A DNA stretch of 64,000 nt from Stichopus chloronotus. Its lineage: Eukaryota > Echinodermata > Holothuroidea > Aspidochirotida > Stichopodidae. A program made the translations under genes and the position numbers. Position 1 is the first letter of the stretch. Every line of letters starts with the position of its first letter. Of the stretch, positions 1 through 13,300 are shown piece by piece. Location of the stretch: the NCBI GenBank assembly GCA_021234535.1, contig SFZH01000008.1, positions 4,030,001 to 4,094,000 on the forward strand, in the 5' to 3' direction. Under the pieces are notes generated by a model that saw nothing but the letters and a program-made list of their open reading frames with translations, had not been told where the DNA came from and did no database searches.

Positions 1-837
1 TCTTTCTGTGTGAGGAACATAGAACACCTCTTTTTGCCATTCAGTGTTGCTGACAACCTCAGTCTGAGAGGATATTTGCAGACATGAGATCCCCATTTCA
101 AGGGTGGGTACAGGCAGCTTAGAACAACCAGGAAGTGCTGCTTCCGGCCATCTAGAGGGATTGTTAAGCCAAAATTTACTTGTATGTTCTGCACCAAGTA
201 ATGATGTCATTCCCCTTAGGCCTGCATTATCTACTCTATACTTCTGGTCATACAGCTGCACCTCTGTATACTGCATACCAACTGATGATGGCACTCTGCT
301 TGCCCCAGCCCCACTCACCTAAGCCCTTTGCCTGCGGCCCTGACATCATCCTCTACCCATCCCTGATGAAAAATATCACTGAGACTGAGTTTACTTCAGA
401 TGTCCTCCCCCACTTTCAAAATCAAATCGACATCCATTAAAATCATGTACAGAAAGCGACGTCACAAACGTAACATGCAAAATTTCTTTTATCCCAGAAA
501 AAAGAATTTGTAACTATAACTTACAAGGCCTCAGAAGTGTCATTTCCTGCATATCTTGGAATATCATTTTTCAGCAAAATTATTTGTAGGCCACATGGAA
601 ACTAATGGTCACACTTACTCGGAAAATTGAGCTCCAAACTCATGCTGGTCATCAGCCACTAGCACCCCTCCCCCCAGCAAAAAATCCTAATTCCCTGCAC
701 TCACTAATAAATCATTATGAAACAGCTTGATCCAGCCTCATGATCCAATTAAAGATGTACTCACATCCACAGATAACTGGTCTCAAATTCACAGACAAAA
801 GAAGTCTAGATCCAGTTTGAGCTCAAAGTTCTGCAGT
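1..837. other. 3' flank of SLC35F6
   Basis: Probably includes the SLC35F6 3' UTR read on the minus strand. No second gene, RNA gene or well-formed repeat was recognised here. Short open frames at 104-440 look like chance. Confidence 0.5.
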
Positions 838-1316
838 TTATGTATTTATAGCTTTATCAGAATCTTCATAATAGTTTGCCTCTGGTGAAAGAAGAGGGCT
901 GGATTCATTGACTTCACCTCTCACATGTTTTCTATACAATGGAGGAAGTAATACATCGTTGTAAACAAATGTACCCAGTAAGAGGATAACAAACCCAACT
1001 AGCTGAATACCATTAAAAGTTTCCCAACCAACTATGAGACTTACAGCCCAAATAACCATAGTACGTAGACTATCTAACACCATTCTTGTAGTAGCACTCA
1101 TTTCTTTGGTCACACTTATACCAGCAAAATTAAAGAAAGCTATGCTCAGAATGGTACCTACAGTAGCAATTAATATTATGTAATTATTTTTCAGTTGAAA
1201 TAAGGCATCTCTGGCATCTTCTAATCTGTTCTCAGGCACACCAACACGTATTGCACTCAGCTGGATATAGTAGAATGGAATCATCAAGAGTGACAGAACA
1301 CAAAATCCAAAGATAC
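838..1316 (-). CDS. SLC35F6: SLC35F6 terminal coding exon 6
   Basis: This 479-nt exon encodes Gly224 (split) to Thr382 and ends in TAA at 840-838. The acceptor is ttctttag. It holds the last four or so membrane helices, including FFNFAGISVTKEMSATTR, and the cytosolic tail with ESSPLL and a C-terminal KAINT. Any 3' UTR lies below 838; no clear polyadenylation signal was picked out. Confidence 0.96.
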
Positions 1317-4300
1317 CTAAAGAAAAAGTCAACAAAAACACAAAGAATTAACTCAAGTTGTTTCTGAGCAATATGGAAGAAACAAATCTATGATACATTT
1401 TCAAACTGTCAGATTGCTGCCCCCCCCCCCATACAAAGACAAAAAAAGAGGTTTGCAGGAAAAAATGCAGGTCTACTGTCTGTCGAAGGAATTAAGAAGA
1501 GCCCAAGGGCACTCTGGTTCCTTGCACAGATAAAGAGTATAATGTAAATTATGAAGTAAAAGGGAGCATATTGCATTATTTTGTACAATAGCCAATATGG
1601 CCCATTTCTGACCATGGACCTCACTGTAACATAAAATCTGTAGAGACAGAAACATATTTCATGCTTTTACAGAATGGCCCATTTCAGACATTGGACCCCA
1701 AACATGACAAACATGCACCAAAATGGAACCACTTCCATAGCACTAACGTGACCAACCATCAACAGTGTTACATACAGTCTGTAAGAAAAAAAGTATTTTG
1801 CATGATTTCATGACAGCCTATGGGCACTATGGTTCCTTGAACTTGAAATATACATACTGTAAAATGATATGCCTGAGTTCATAAATATCAAAAAAGGCCA
1901 TTTCAATTAATGCAATAAATTGAAGATGTTGATTTCTGCAATATACAGCAATATCCTATTCATTTTACAAAAGACAAACAGCTGTGAATCTCTCATTTCA
2001 AGAAGGGGCTCTGTAAATTGCAATAAGGCTTATCACATCTATACCCCTTTAGAGTCCATCGAACTGATAGCATGCCCTGGAGGGAACTCCTGGAGTCTAG
2101 TTTAAACTGGTAAGAACACCAACTGACTTATTTTCTTTCATTGTTACCTGCCCACCTCGCTAATTGAAAAGACACTCATATACAAGAATGCACACATTAC
2201 AGTAGCACTCAGGCATGAGGAGGTAAACTGATCCAGCCAAAACTTGTCTGGTGTGACCACCTACAGTACTGCAAACAGCACTGCTGCTTTTTACATTTGA
2301 TCAAGAAACTGCTACTGTAACTCAAGCAGTACTTCTATGATGCACTGGAGGGGGACTGATGGAATATATGAGCATCCATAGCATATCAAGGTTTTCAGAC
2401 TTTTGCCCCCAGTTCCCCCAGATGACCTTTGACCTCCACCAAAAACGATAGGGCACACCTTCTCCATATGGCAAATCTACATACCAAGTTTCACTTTCAT
2501 CTGACATTCCCCTATTGAGTTAGAGTGTACCTAAGCAAGTGTCACAGATGCACACACACATACACACACACACAAACAAATGCCAACCTGACTGCATAAG
2601 TTCCTTTGCTGATGCAAGGAACCAAAAATTCAAGCTGATTGAAATACTGTAAAACTATGAGCACTTTTGATGAGGTGTGTACAAACATTAAACATGAAGC
2701 TTTCTTTCTCCGCACAACTGATATTGGTAGTCTAATCATTCAACATATACAGTAATAAGGCACGTGTGACATTTAAAATAAAAACATCAAGTCAAATGAC
2801 TTTGTGATTCCATGCCAAAAAGGCATGACAAAAAAAGACAATTTACACCAAGTTTGACATACAAACACCTTACTCTTCTTGTGATTCTGTGTGTCCAAGG
2901 TTTCAGACTATGACCTTCACTGACCTCACATGATATTGACTGCTATAAGAAATGTGCTACCATTTGAAGTTCCAGCAAGATTCAGTTGTTAAAATATCGT
3001 CCTTAATATTTTTGCATAATATCACCTCTAGTGACCTCAAATGACCATTAAGTTCCATGAACAATAGGTACCATCTACTCACAACGGACTACCCACACAC
3101 AAACTTTGAATTTCAAGCACCTTTCCCTTCTTGAAGTACTGTGTTGGTTTTCAAACTATATCCTCTATTGATCTTGCATGACCTTTTACCTCTATACAAA
3201 ATTACAGGCATTATCTACTCATCAAGTTTTACCCATGATAACAGCTTGAAGTCTGAGCAGGATCCAGTTGCTGAGATAATGAGATATCTCCCTTAACAGG
3301 TTTCTGCACTTCTGCACTTTTCATCTCTGGATTTCTTTGACTTCCATGAAAAATGACAGGGATCATCTACCCACAACAGAATACCAACACATCACTTTTG
3401 AATTTTATGCACAGTTCCCTTCATGAGATATCGTGTTTACAAGTCAAGGCTTCACACACACACTCACTCACTTGCTATCACCATCGCACAGATCTCTAGC
3501 TTGCCTTTGGCAAGGGTTTAAAACCATCTACAGATACCAGTTTTATACACAAAGGATCTGCAACTTTCCTAACAAGTTCATGGATCTTCCTTCTCAAGAG
3601 CTAAATAAACCTTTCTCATTTTAAAAGTAAGATTATGTAACAGTTGTTATAACACCATTTACAGTGAGAGCTATCTGATGGCAGGCAAAGATGTAACAGG
3701 CAGCATTTTAGAAGTGCACTGCTGAAACAATAATTACTAAGAAAAGCAACTACAAAGGCATTGTCTAAACCTCTTACCTTCCCATCCCACAGCTTGAAGG
3801 GGTTGAACATTATATTTAGAGAGGAATTTTTCTTCAATGACCATCTGTGATGCAGTTATGATCTGAGCCATGATTATGAGTAGATCACCTACAAATAAAA
3901 TAAAAAGAATATAAGAGACTAGAAACACTCCTCCATGATACATCACTAATCAAATAAAACTTCAAATATATTCAATCAGTATAATTCAAGTTGTGTTCAT
4001 TCTTGTCATGAGCATACACTGACATCTGCAGTTCATATATAAATAGAAACTAGTGCAGCAATGCTGCTGTAGCTCACACAATTGAATTGAGGGTTGCAGC
4101 CCTATGTTCTGACATACTTTTGTTCCCACACCCCATCTTCTGACACTCATATGTTGCAACACATTCATTCCATCAGGCACCATTTTGGGTCCCAGCTATG
4201 ATGCTTGGCGTAGTAATGACGCATTGATCAGCCACTGATGTCGGAATTTAAGTGTACATGTCAAACATGAGTGTGTCGGAACATAGGGGTGTTGAAACTT

Positions 4301-7300
4301 AAGGCAGTCACTGAACTAAGTAGAGGTAATTTTTGTTTGTGGCATTGCAAAATGAAAGTACAGTACTTGGAAGGTGACAAAATGTTACATGCAAAAAGTA
4401 TGTAGTTGACGCACTATCAAGCCTATGACATTATCATATGCCAGTGTTTTGACATGTAATGTTGAAAAATGGTATTAGGTGTACCAGCCATTGTCTTTAG
4501 AGAAGGTTAAATCTACTTTAGGCTGTGTGATATGTAAGGATGCAAGGGATAATGTTTAGATCCTGCTGGCTTTGGCTGGATCTAATTTTTTTTTTTTTTT
4601 GCTGTTCTCTGTACATGTTCAAACTTTACTATGGGCAGTAATAAGATAATCCAAATCAATGGACACACTGTAAAAACACTGCAGTGTTGATGATGCAACA
4701 AATCAACTCTGTTTATCAACCTATCTACAATCATCACTCAGCCACATGCTTCACTAACTTAATTTGCATGTCAATTTACTAGTATCGGAATGTGATATCA
4801 ATAGGTGAGAGTTCAGTTGAACTTGATGATCCACAGGGCAGATAGGCTGGCCAGCCCAACCGTAAAATTTGATTATTGTTCACTAGAGTGACCACAGAAT
4901 ATCTCCAGCTAAACCCATTCAATTAGAGTGCCATGTGCAAAAAAGAGTCAAAATAACACGAAAATCGCTTATAATTCAACTTCCGTTTTGAATATTTCAT
5001 TTCTAAATAGTACAAAAAATATCCATTTCGACAAAGAATCTATGACCAAAGTATCAGTCAAAATACTTTCAAATGAAAACTCTGAAACATTTTCAAAAAT
5101 TTGACGACATCTGCCTGGCTCTATAAGTTCACACAGTAATGTGTGTGAGCTAAAAATAAAGAAAGCCAGGGGGCATTGTGGTTTTGACGGTTTCATTATG
5201 TTTTGAATATGACACATTAGAAAAGTGAGGATATGTTGGCCCAAATGATCTTTTACCTCTTGAGACATTGTGTTAACAAGATCTACAGTATTTGATCTTT
5301 GATGACCTGACATGACCTTTACAAAAACAATAATTTTGTTCTTCCCAATATCACCAACCCACATACTAAGTATGAGAAGTATCCATCATTCCTATCTTGA
5401 AATATCATTTTAACAAGACTTTAAGGATTTGACTTCTGGTGACCTCAGTTACCTTTGACTGCCACAGAACAATAATGTATTTTCTTCTAATATTGGGCAT
5501 ATATGTACCAAGTTTGAGAACTGTCACTTTCCCTTCTTAAGGCATCATGATAAAAAGGTTTTCAGTTTTTGACATCTTGTGACCTCATCTGACATTTAAC
5601 CTCCACCAAAAGCAATAGGGTTATCAGGCATTTATGTATCAAGCTTAAGAACTGTCAGTGTTTCCCTTCTTGAGATATCATGATGATAAAATTGTCAGTG
5701 TTTGAACCCTAGTAAGCTCACATGACCTTTGACCTCCATGAAAAAACAATAAAGTTCTTCCTCTGGATATGACCACACCACACATTCAGTATGAGCAGTA
5801 TCCATCACTCCTATATTGAGATATTGTGCTAACAAGATTTTCAATGTTTAACCTCTGGTGACCTGAGATGACCTTTGATCTCCAACAAAAATGATCGGGT
5901 TGCTCTTCCTAATATCAGTCATCTATGTACCAACATTGAGAACTGTCAGAGTTTCCCTTCTAGAAATATCATAATAACAAGATTTTCAGTTCTGATCAGT
6001 GGTGACCCTCAAGTGACCTTTGACCTCCTCCAAAAACAATAGCATTTTTCCTCTTAATATGACCAACTCATGCACTAAGTATGAAAAATATCCATCATTT
6101 TATCTTGAGAAGAAGAAAACAAATTATTCCTACCACCCTATGAAAATCCTGAAAAGGACCACTAATAGGAAAATCACTTCCACAGCTTCCAAAAATGTTT
6201 TCACCCAATGTTTTCCCTTCAACAATCATTCCAAACTCAGAATGCTGCACCAATCAGTCCAGGAAATTGTTATTTAGTGTAACAGATCCCTGATCAGTCT
6301 TGTGCATACTTCCATAGACAAGCAAAGAGCCTATACAGTATGTATAGCTGCGGTCGAGTATAGTATGAACCGGCCAATAAACACCGTAGACAAGGACGAC
6401 AAAAACCCAGCGTTGTCACTGGAAGAATAACTTTAATTTCTCTTTGATTTCTATCCTTCCTTCTCTTTCTTATTTTCTTCCTTCCTCATTTCCGTGAAAA
6501 CTACAGTCAACATAAATACAAAAATACATTAATCATATCAAAAATGCATACGTACAAAAATAAGTCTACAAACTACAAAATATAAAGAACACAAACATTA
6601 AGAAATATACTAACCTCCCTGAGTCTGTTCAAATATTAAAACAATTCCCGCGGTGTTGGCAAGAGTACGGTATTGGTGTAATAATGAGCTCTATAGAGGC
6701 AGATCTTCCTTCTGTGACAAGTTAGTACCAGAATGGCAAGGCAACGCCCAAAATTTACCTTAAATACGAGGCTTCTGACTACACATATGGCATGCACATT
6801 CTTTTCTATTAAGTCTAAGTTTTTTTCTGTTAAGCCTAAGAAAACCAGGAATTCGGAGCAACCTGGTGGCACTAACCCAAAAAATGTACACAATGAATTG
6901 CTGCACAGGCTGGTATGCACCTGACGTAAACTTACAGCTCATGTGAAGCACGTGATATAAACAACTGCCGCTGCAGCATGTACTTGCAACGGAACTTTGC
7001 ATCATGACAGATCTGCGAGTAAGATTGGAAGCAGAACACAGCGCAAATCATGTATAGGTGGATGGCCTCAAAACTGTGGGTAAAAGCCTTACTTGGCTCA
7101 TTTTTTTTCCCCACCTTTAATCAATGAGGTTTCTTTTTTATGGGAATTACGGGAAAGGTGCAACTTTATTTTTCTTTCAACAAGCACGTTTCCAATTTGT
7201 AGTAACGAGATGAACAAGTGCATGTAATCCACTCCTCTTTTTGTTGTTCTCATTTACAGTACCTTATGTGATGGAAAGTATGACATTAGCCACATCGACC

Positions 7301-10300
7301 TTGCAACTGTTTATCCAGATATGTATATGGTATTATGGAATGTTCCCTATTCTCTTGCTATGTTCTTTGTTTTTATGTCTTGTACTACTGTTACTTAATT
7401 TTATTCTCTCATTGTCGCCAACTTTTTACTGTTTACTAAAATGCAAACTTGTGGTCAAACTGCCCAGTAAAGTATGCAGCTTTCTTGTACACAACATGAA
7501 GCATGTGGCTTGGAATTTTCCACAACCCCCAATCACAGACTGTTCCATACCCAGGTACAATGGTATACCGACGCAGCATACAAAGAGGCTGCAGTAGTGT
7601 AAGCGAGTTATATTAACCAAACGACACCAAGATGCTCTATCCACGTTCAGTCTTTACCAAAAATTGAAGTAAATTACTATTCTTGTAAATACATGCACTT
7701 GTTTTTTACTCATGATCAATATTTTCAAAGTTATATATGCACAACGTTGGCAAATGTTTCCAGAATATTCTACGTATACCTCCTTTACTACATTTAATTG
7801 ATTAAAAATCATAAGCTTAGGCTTGACTTAGGCCTGCATATGCAAATTATCTACAGAATGACAGCTACTATAGAGGACATATTGCAACCCACAGAAACAC
7901 AAATATGAACGCGTATTTCTATGATCAAAACCCTTCACAAAATCAATAGCCTGCTTCTTCAAACTTTAGTCTCAACATTTTAAAGTGACTACAAGCAATG
8001 AACAAAGCAAACAAATATTTCAATGTTCCTTAATTGAAAAACTCTGAAGCCTGCAACTTACAAAAAGTCCTTTGTTCCCTGTAATACGAAAATATGAATT
8101 GGCAAGGTGGTTAGGCTACTCAATACACACCCAGTGTGTTAGGATATCATTACTTAAAATTTTCAGAAGGCTGTACACGATCTTACCTGATTCTTTTCAA
8201 GAGACTTTTAGGGACATTTCAACTTCAAAAATGTATGTCATACAGATTACTCAACATGACATGTGCAACATTCCATAGAACGTTTTGATTTTGAAGCAAT
8301 ATAAATGACTTTTTTCTGATCGAACCATTGTGTTTTCACCTGATACAATAACATTTTTCAACTTAGAAAGTTGAAATTTAGAATGAATTTCAATGGTTTG
8401 GACACGTCCAAAAATGCTAAAATTGCTGAGTTTCCAGGGGCTTTGTCACCTGGCCTCCCACCGGGGTTTGTCCCTGGACACAACAAGGACAGGCCTCTAT
8501 GGCAGACCCCTTGACCCACCCTTGCATGGCAATTGCTTCCTGTTCGAATGACACCTAGTTACGGTGCCATGTAAGGTCTGCCGGGAAATCCGACTGTATT
8601 GTAATTAGCCTCCCAGGAAACTTACACTTTTTCCAGCTGTGCTGGTAACAAACCTGTCAGAACTATTACAGCAGCCAGTTTAAAAGCATAATGAGAAGAA
8701 AATTGAGCACTGTTTGCTTGTCATTACCAAATTTAAATGTCACTTTGTATTAAGTTGGGGGAGGGTTTTTATAAGTTTATTTCCTTCTCAGGAACGTTTC
8801 ATAACTACATGGTTTTATTGTCAATAAACAAACTCGTGAGACAGTCAACCTTACCTGTGATGATATTATTGATGTGTTGTTTTTGCTGGCTGTTGTCAGG
8901 CATGATCACATCAGACATTCCAACAACAATCAGTCCCAAAAATACTAAAAATATACCCCACCACTGGTACTTTTGAAGGCGACGTTTCAGAAAAGCAACA
9001 GACAGGAGTCCTGTGAAGATGACAACTGCCCCTCTCAACATTTGGAAGGTGGATGCATATGTAAGAGTTAGACCTGCAAGAAAAAGTAAAATAGTATTTA
9101 TTTAAGTTCATCAATAATAACCAAACCAAGCAGGAAATGAAGACAATGTTAATACTGTGATCAGCTACAGTATCATGACCTTTGAACAGATCTGATGCAC
9201 TAAAACATCAATGCAGTTGTTCTCCTCCAGTCATTAACTGACCTTTTGAAATCAGATGCTGTGCTAAACCTTTTAAGGCCTGATGATGAAAACTGCTTTC
9301 ATATAGTTGAACCTATCTTTTTGTTCACTGCTCCTCTTCTTTTTCTCCTCTCCCACACCTTGAGTACCCTCTCTGGGTGATACAGGCGTGTATTGTTACA
9401 GGCGTGTACTGCTATTTTTATTATTTATCCATGATACATACCAATTAATGTTGGGCAACAGGATTTAATGTTTTTCCCTGCAAATGTGATGCCCAAGAGG
9501 CATTTGTGTAAAGCTTTATGAACTTAATAAAATGCTAATAAGATGTTACATGACTGGCTAACTGTAAGCAGTCAAGAACCAAACATCAGAGTGAGTCCTG
9601 AAACCTTGTTTCATTCATATTACAGTTCTGATAATATAAATTAGTTGTTGCAGAAAATCAGATGCAAAATTATTTGAGTGAAATGCTCCCGAACCTCTTT
9701 AGTTGCAACAATTTTCTAACTAGATGGTCACAAATCACAGATTCCTGTTATAAGCTACTGTAATTGGGAAACACAAATTTTTACCTAACTTTGAATCTAA
9801 AAGGGACTATTACTTGATACAAACTGTTGTAAGAGCTTAATTGTCATTGCTATCAACAAATAATATAGTATCGAACTAATAATTTCACATTACCTGAGGC
9901 TTTCCTCCCATACGCGTATATGAGCTCTTGGATATTCTGGTGTAACAACATTATGTATTTCATTCTCCACTGACCCCACTGACCTCACCTCATGATCCCA
10001 ACACATAAGCATCCTTGTCTTTACTATGGGAGAACACCTCATCAATAGCAGCAGAGAGGAGACCAAATCACCACCAGAGTGTTTACAAGGTACAGTAGGG
10101 CACAGTTATCAGATTTTGACCCTGTGTGACCTTCAGTGTACTCTGATGTTCATTAAGTTCACAAAGCTATGCTATAATGTACATATCAGCTCTTTTTATG
10201 TTTAGAATTATGAAATATGTACAATTTTAATGATATTTTAGCATTTTACTCTCCACTTATTTGATATTGACCTTCAATGGTTTCTTTAGAAACTGCAAAC

Positions 10301-13300
10301 AAGATTTCAACACCATGTTATACATCAGATCCAGTAAGCATGAGGGGGACGGGAGCAATATTGATGTGTAGACATTAAATGACTTTGGAACTCATGAAAG
10401 ACAATACTGTAGGTACAGTATCATCAACTGAACCAAATAGCTACATTCACATACAGTACCAGCAACTATCACATTTCTTGTTACAGACATGTCACCAGTT
10501 TAAGAAACTGACCTCTTGCCCGCCTCAAATTCCCACAATAATAACTCTTAAACAACTTTAGATCATGAATTTGCTATCAACATACTAGAACTGTGAACTT
10601 AATAGGTAGTATCAACAACTGTTACTACTCCAACAGTTGAACTTGACTTACAGTACCATCCAATCATATTCTTTGTGGCCCTTACCCCACAATTTGTTAC
10701 ATACTTATTGTTAATCTTTACATTTGATTGGAAATAAATGTTGCACAAACATAATCAAGGTAAGCTAAGAGGTTCTGTCATACCACAACTTTATTCATAA
10801 AAATCTGCTTTGTCTATAGTTTCTGTGACTTCCAACATAATGTAATTCAAGAAATTCTGGTTGAGGGAAATTTCTGTCATTTGCTACATATTTTTCCATT
10901 AAACTTTGTAATGTTCAGAGCAAATTAAAATGATTGAGCAGCTAGCCCTGTGAAATACATTGTACTCACTTTTCAGTTCAAGTATTTTTCACTCCATGAA
11001 ACCTTCATGCTTATGTGGTCTTCTAACTTTGACATTTGTTGACCTCTACTTATCTCAAATAATCTTGCGTACACATGAAAAGCATGTACTGTAACAAGAA
11101 TAAAGGACTTTTTCAACTTTGGCTACTGCTTCCAAAAAGCAGAGGTATCACATGTACACACGCCCCCACAACAAATCGAGCAGCATTCAAGACTGCATTG
11201 TAGTTGCAGGGTAGGCTGGGGAAGTTACTCAATTCTTCTGCAGATTCTCATACTCCTCACTGAGAGTAAGAACTCAACTCCACTTTCTTTGAAGTCGTGA
11301 CTCGTCTCAAATTTGCTAAAACTATAAAAAAAAAAAACATTTATGAAGATCCTGTTTGTGTGCATGGCAGTTAAAAGTCATTTTAGTTTGCAAATTTGCT
11401 TCCCAATTAAGCCTGGCCTACTGCTGACAATTAAAATTACATTATTAGTAGAAATTCCATTTCCAACACATCAACACTGTTTAGGACCTATGTCTACATG
11501 ATATCTTCGGCTCAAAATATAACATTACACATGTGTAGATTGTAGTTATGACGTTGTTTGAATTATGTACCACGTAGGCAGAATACTTTCAGAGCAGTGA
11601 CTATTCAGGCAATATCAGAGTCATTCAATCCTAAATGTTTCCGATGATATCTAAAGGGTTTTTAATGTAAGATGCAACAGTACCTGGCTAATCTGCATAA
11701 AGCAAAACACTGGGCTATGGAAAACATTATAACACTGACAATCACATCATACATACCAAAGCGCTACTAGTGCTAGAGGTTTTTTTTTTTAAATTTTCTG
11801 GACAGTATTGTCCCATAATAACTTTTTAACTCCAAAGAAACTCAAAAGACCTACTGTAATACACCTACATACCAGATGTCTTTCCAAGCTTACCTTGCTG
11901 AGATGTGTAGTTTTGCTATCTTGAATTGTGACAGTTTACGAAATATGGGTTTCATTTTTCTTATGATAAATTGGATATAGAATCATGTGAGTTGAATGTC
12001 TGCGATGTGAAAATGAGACATGGCCCATTTGAGTGACAGTGATGGATCTTGACCTATGGCAGGAAATCAACCTTAATTGCCTTGATCCAGAGTCATTTCC
12101 ATTTTGAGTGAGCGTGGTATATCAACGTGTTTCATAAAGAAATGTGCAAGCATGAAAGGTCACCACTGTTTTGTTTACAATTATGTATGTTACCTGGTTT
12201 ACATCCATACTTTACAAACACTGCATGCACAGTTCGATATTTGCAACTGCATACTATATACACTGTACATATCGCACATACAGGCCTTAGCAGTATCTTT
12301 GTAGTTGCGAAAACATTACAAGTTATTATTACCAAAAGAATATCGAGCCTTTTGGACAGTGCATTGCTGGGTTAGCAAGTTTCCTTATCCAGCATCCCAG
12401 TTGAGAGCTTTTCTTTGATGTAGGCGGTTGGCGAATGCATTACTGATTCAAAGACAGTACCTTCTTCCTTCAGCATAGCAAAAAACCAGTTCACCACAGG
12501 CCTAGCCTGCCTGTACTTGCCCTAGTATAAAGCCTAAGTTTCCTGATAGTACTGAAGCAACAGACATCAACAATTGATGTTTTAACTTATAAATAAACTG
12601 TCAGTCAGTCGTCTTACTTATTGGTAACAGAGAAGATACAAAGCAGAAATAAATTGGAGAGCAATGTGTTTTGTACCTGCAGTTTGCTACCAGAAGGCAA
12701 ATGCATACCAGTAAGGAATAAAATGGAGATCCAAGGTCACTTGATCTACTGATTGTGTTCAAATTACAAACTTTGATCCAGCACAGTGACTGCAGTTAGT
12801 CTGATCTACCTTGAAGGGTGTATCAAAATGTGGTGGATCTTGATCTTCAGTGAGTGTTGTTGATCTGCATTCCCATTAGCGTTTGATCCAATGCGTTAGA
12901 TCAAGATCCACAGTGCTCACTCAAATGGGAACACAGCTATGGAGGTATAGTAATTCAAGTATTGTAATTTGACAAGGTTATGGTCCTTTAGAATGGTGGA
13001 GGAAGTTTTATGTCAACACTCCTCACTCACTTTGGAAAAAAAATAAAAGTTTTGTGACCTCGGGCTTAAAATCCGAGCACATAATATACTAAAAATTGAA
13101 AGAACCATGAATGATCAATGTATCAACTTTCCAAAGAGTGGTACTGTAGCTCATAGAAGGACTAAAACTTCCACATTGAGAGACCACATTGCTTTTATGA
13201 TTTAGCTTGTAAGTCGCTAACTTAAATTGGTTCCATCAAAGCTGACTTACCCATGTACATCAGGGATGTTGCCATCATGTCACACATAGCAGGTGGTAAC

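Noticed and set aside
4969..5364. 131-residue open frame
   Set aside because: Lies wholly within degenerate TGACCT-type repeat units; no motifs, no splice context.
7241..7597. 118-residue hydrophobic open frame in SLC35F6 intron 4
   Set aside because: Low-complexity Leu/Phe-rich translation of T-rich DNA, overlapped by another frame on the opposite strand; no recognisable family.
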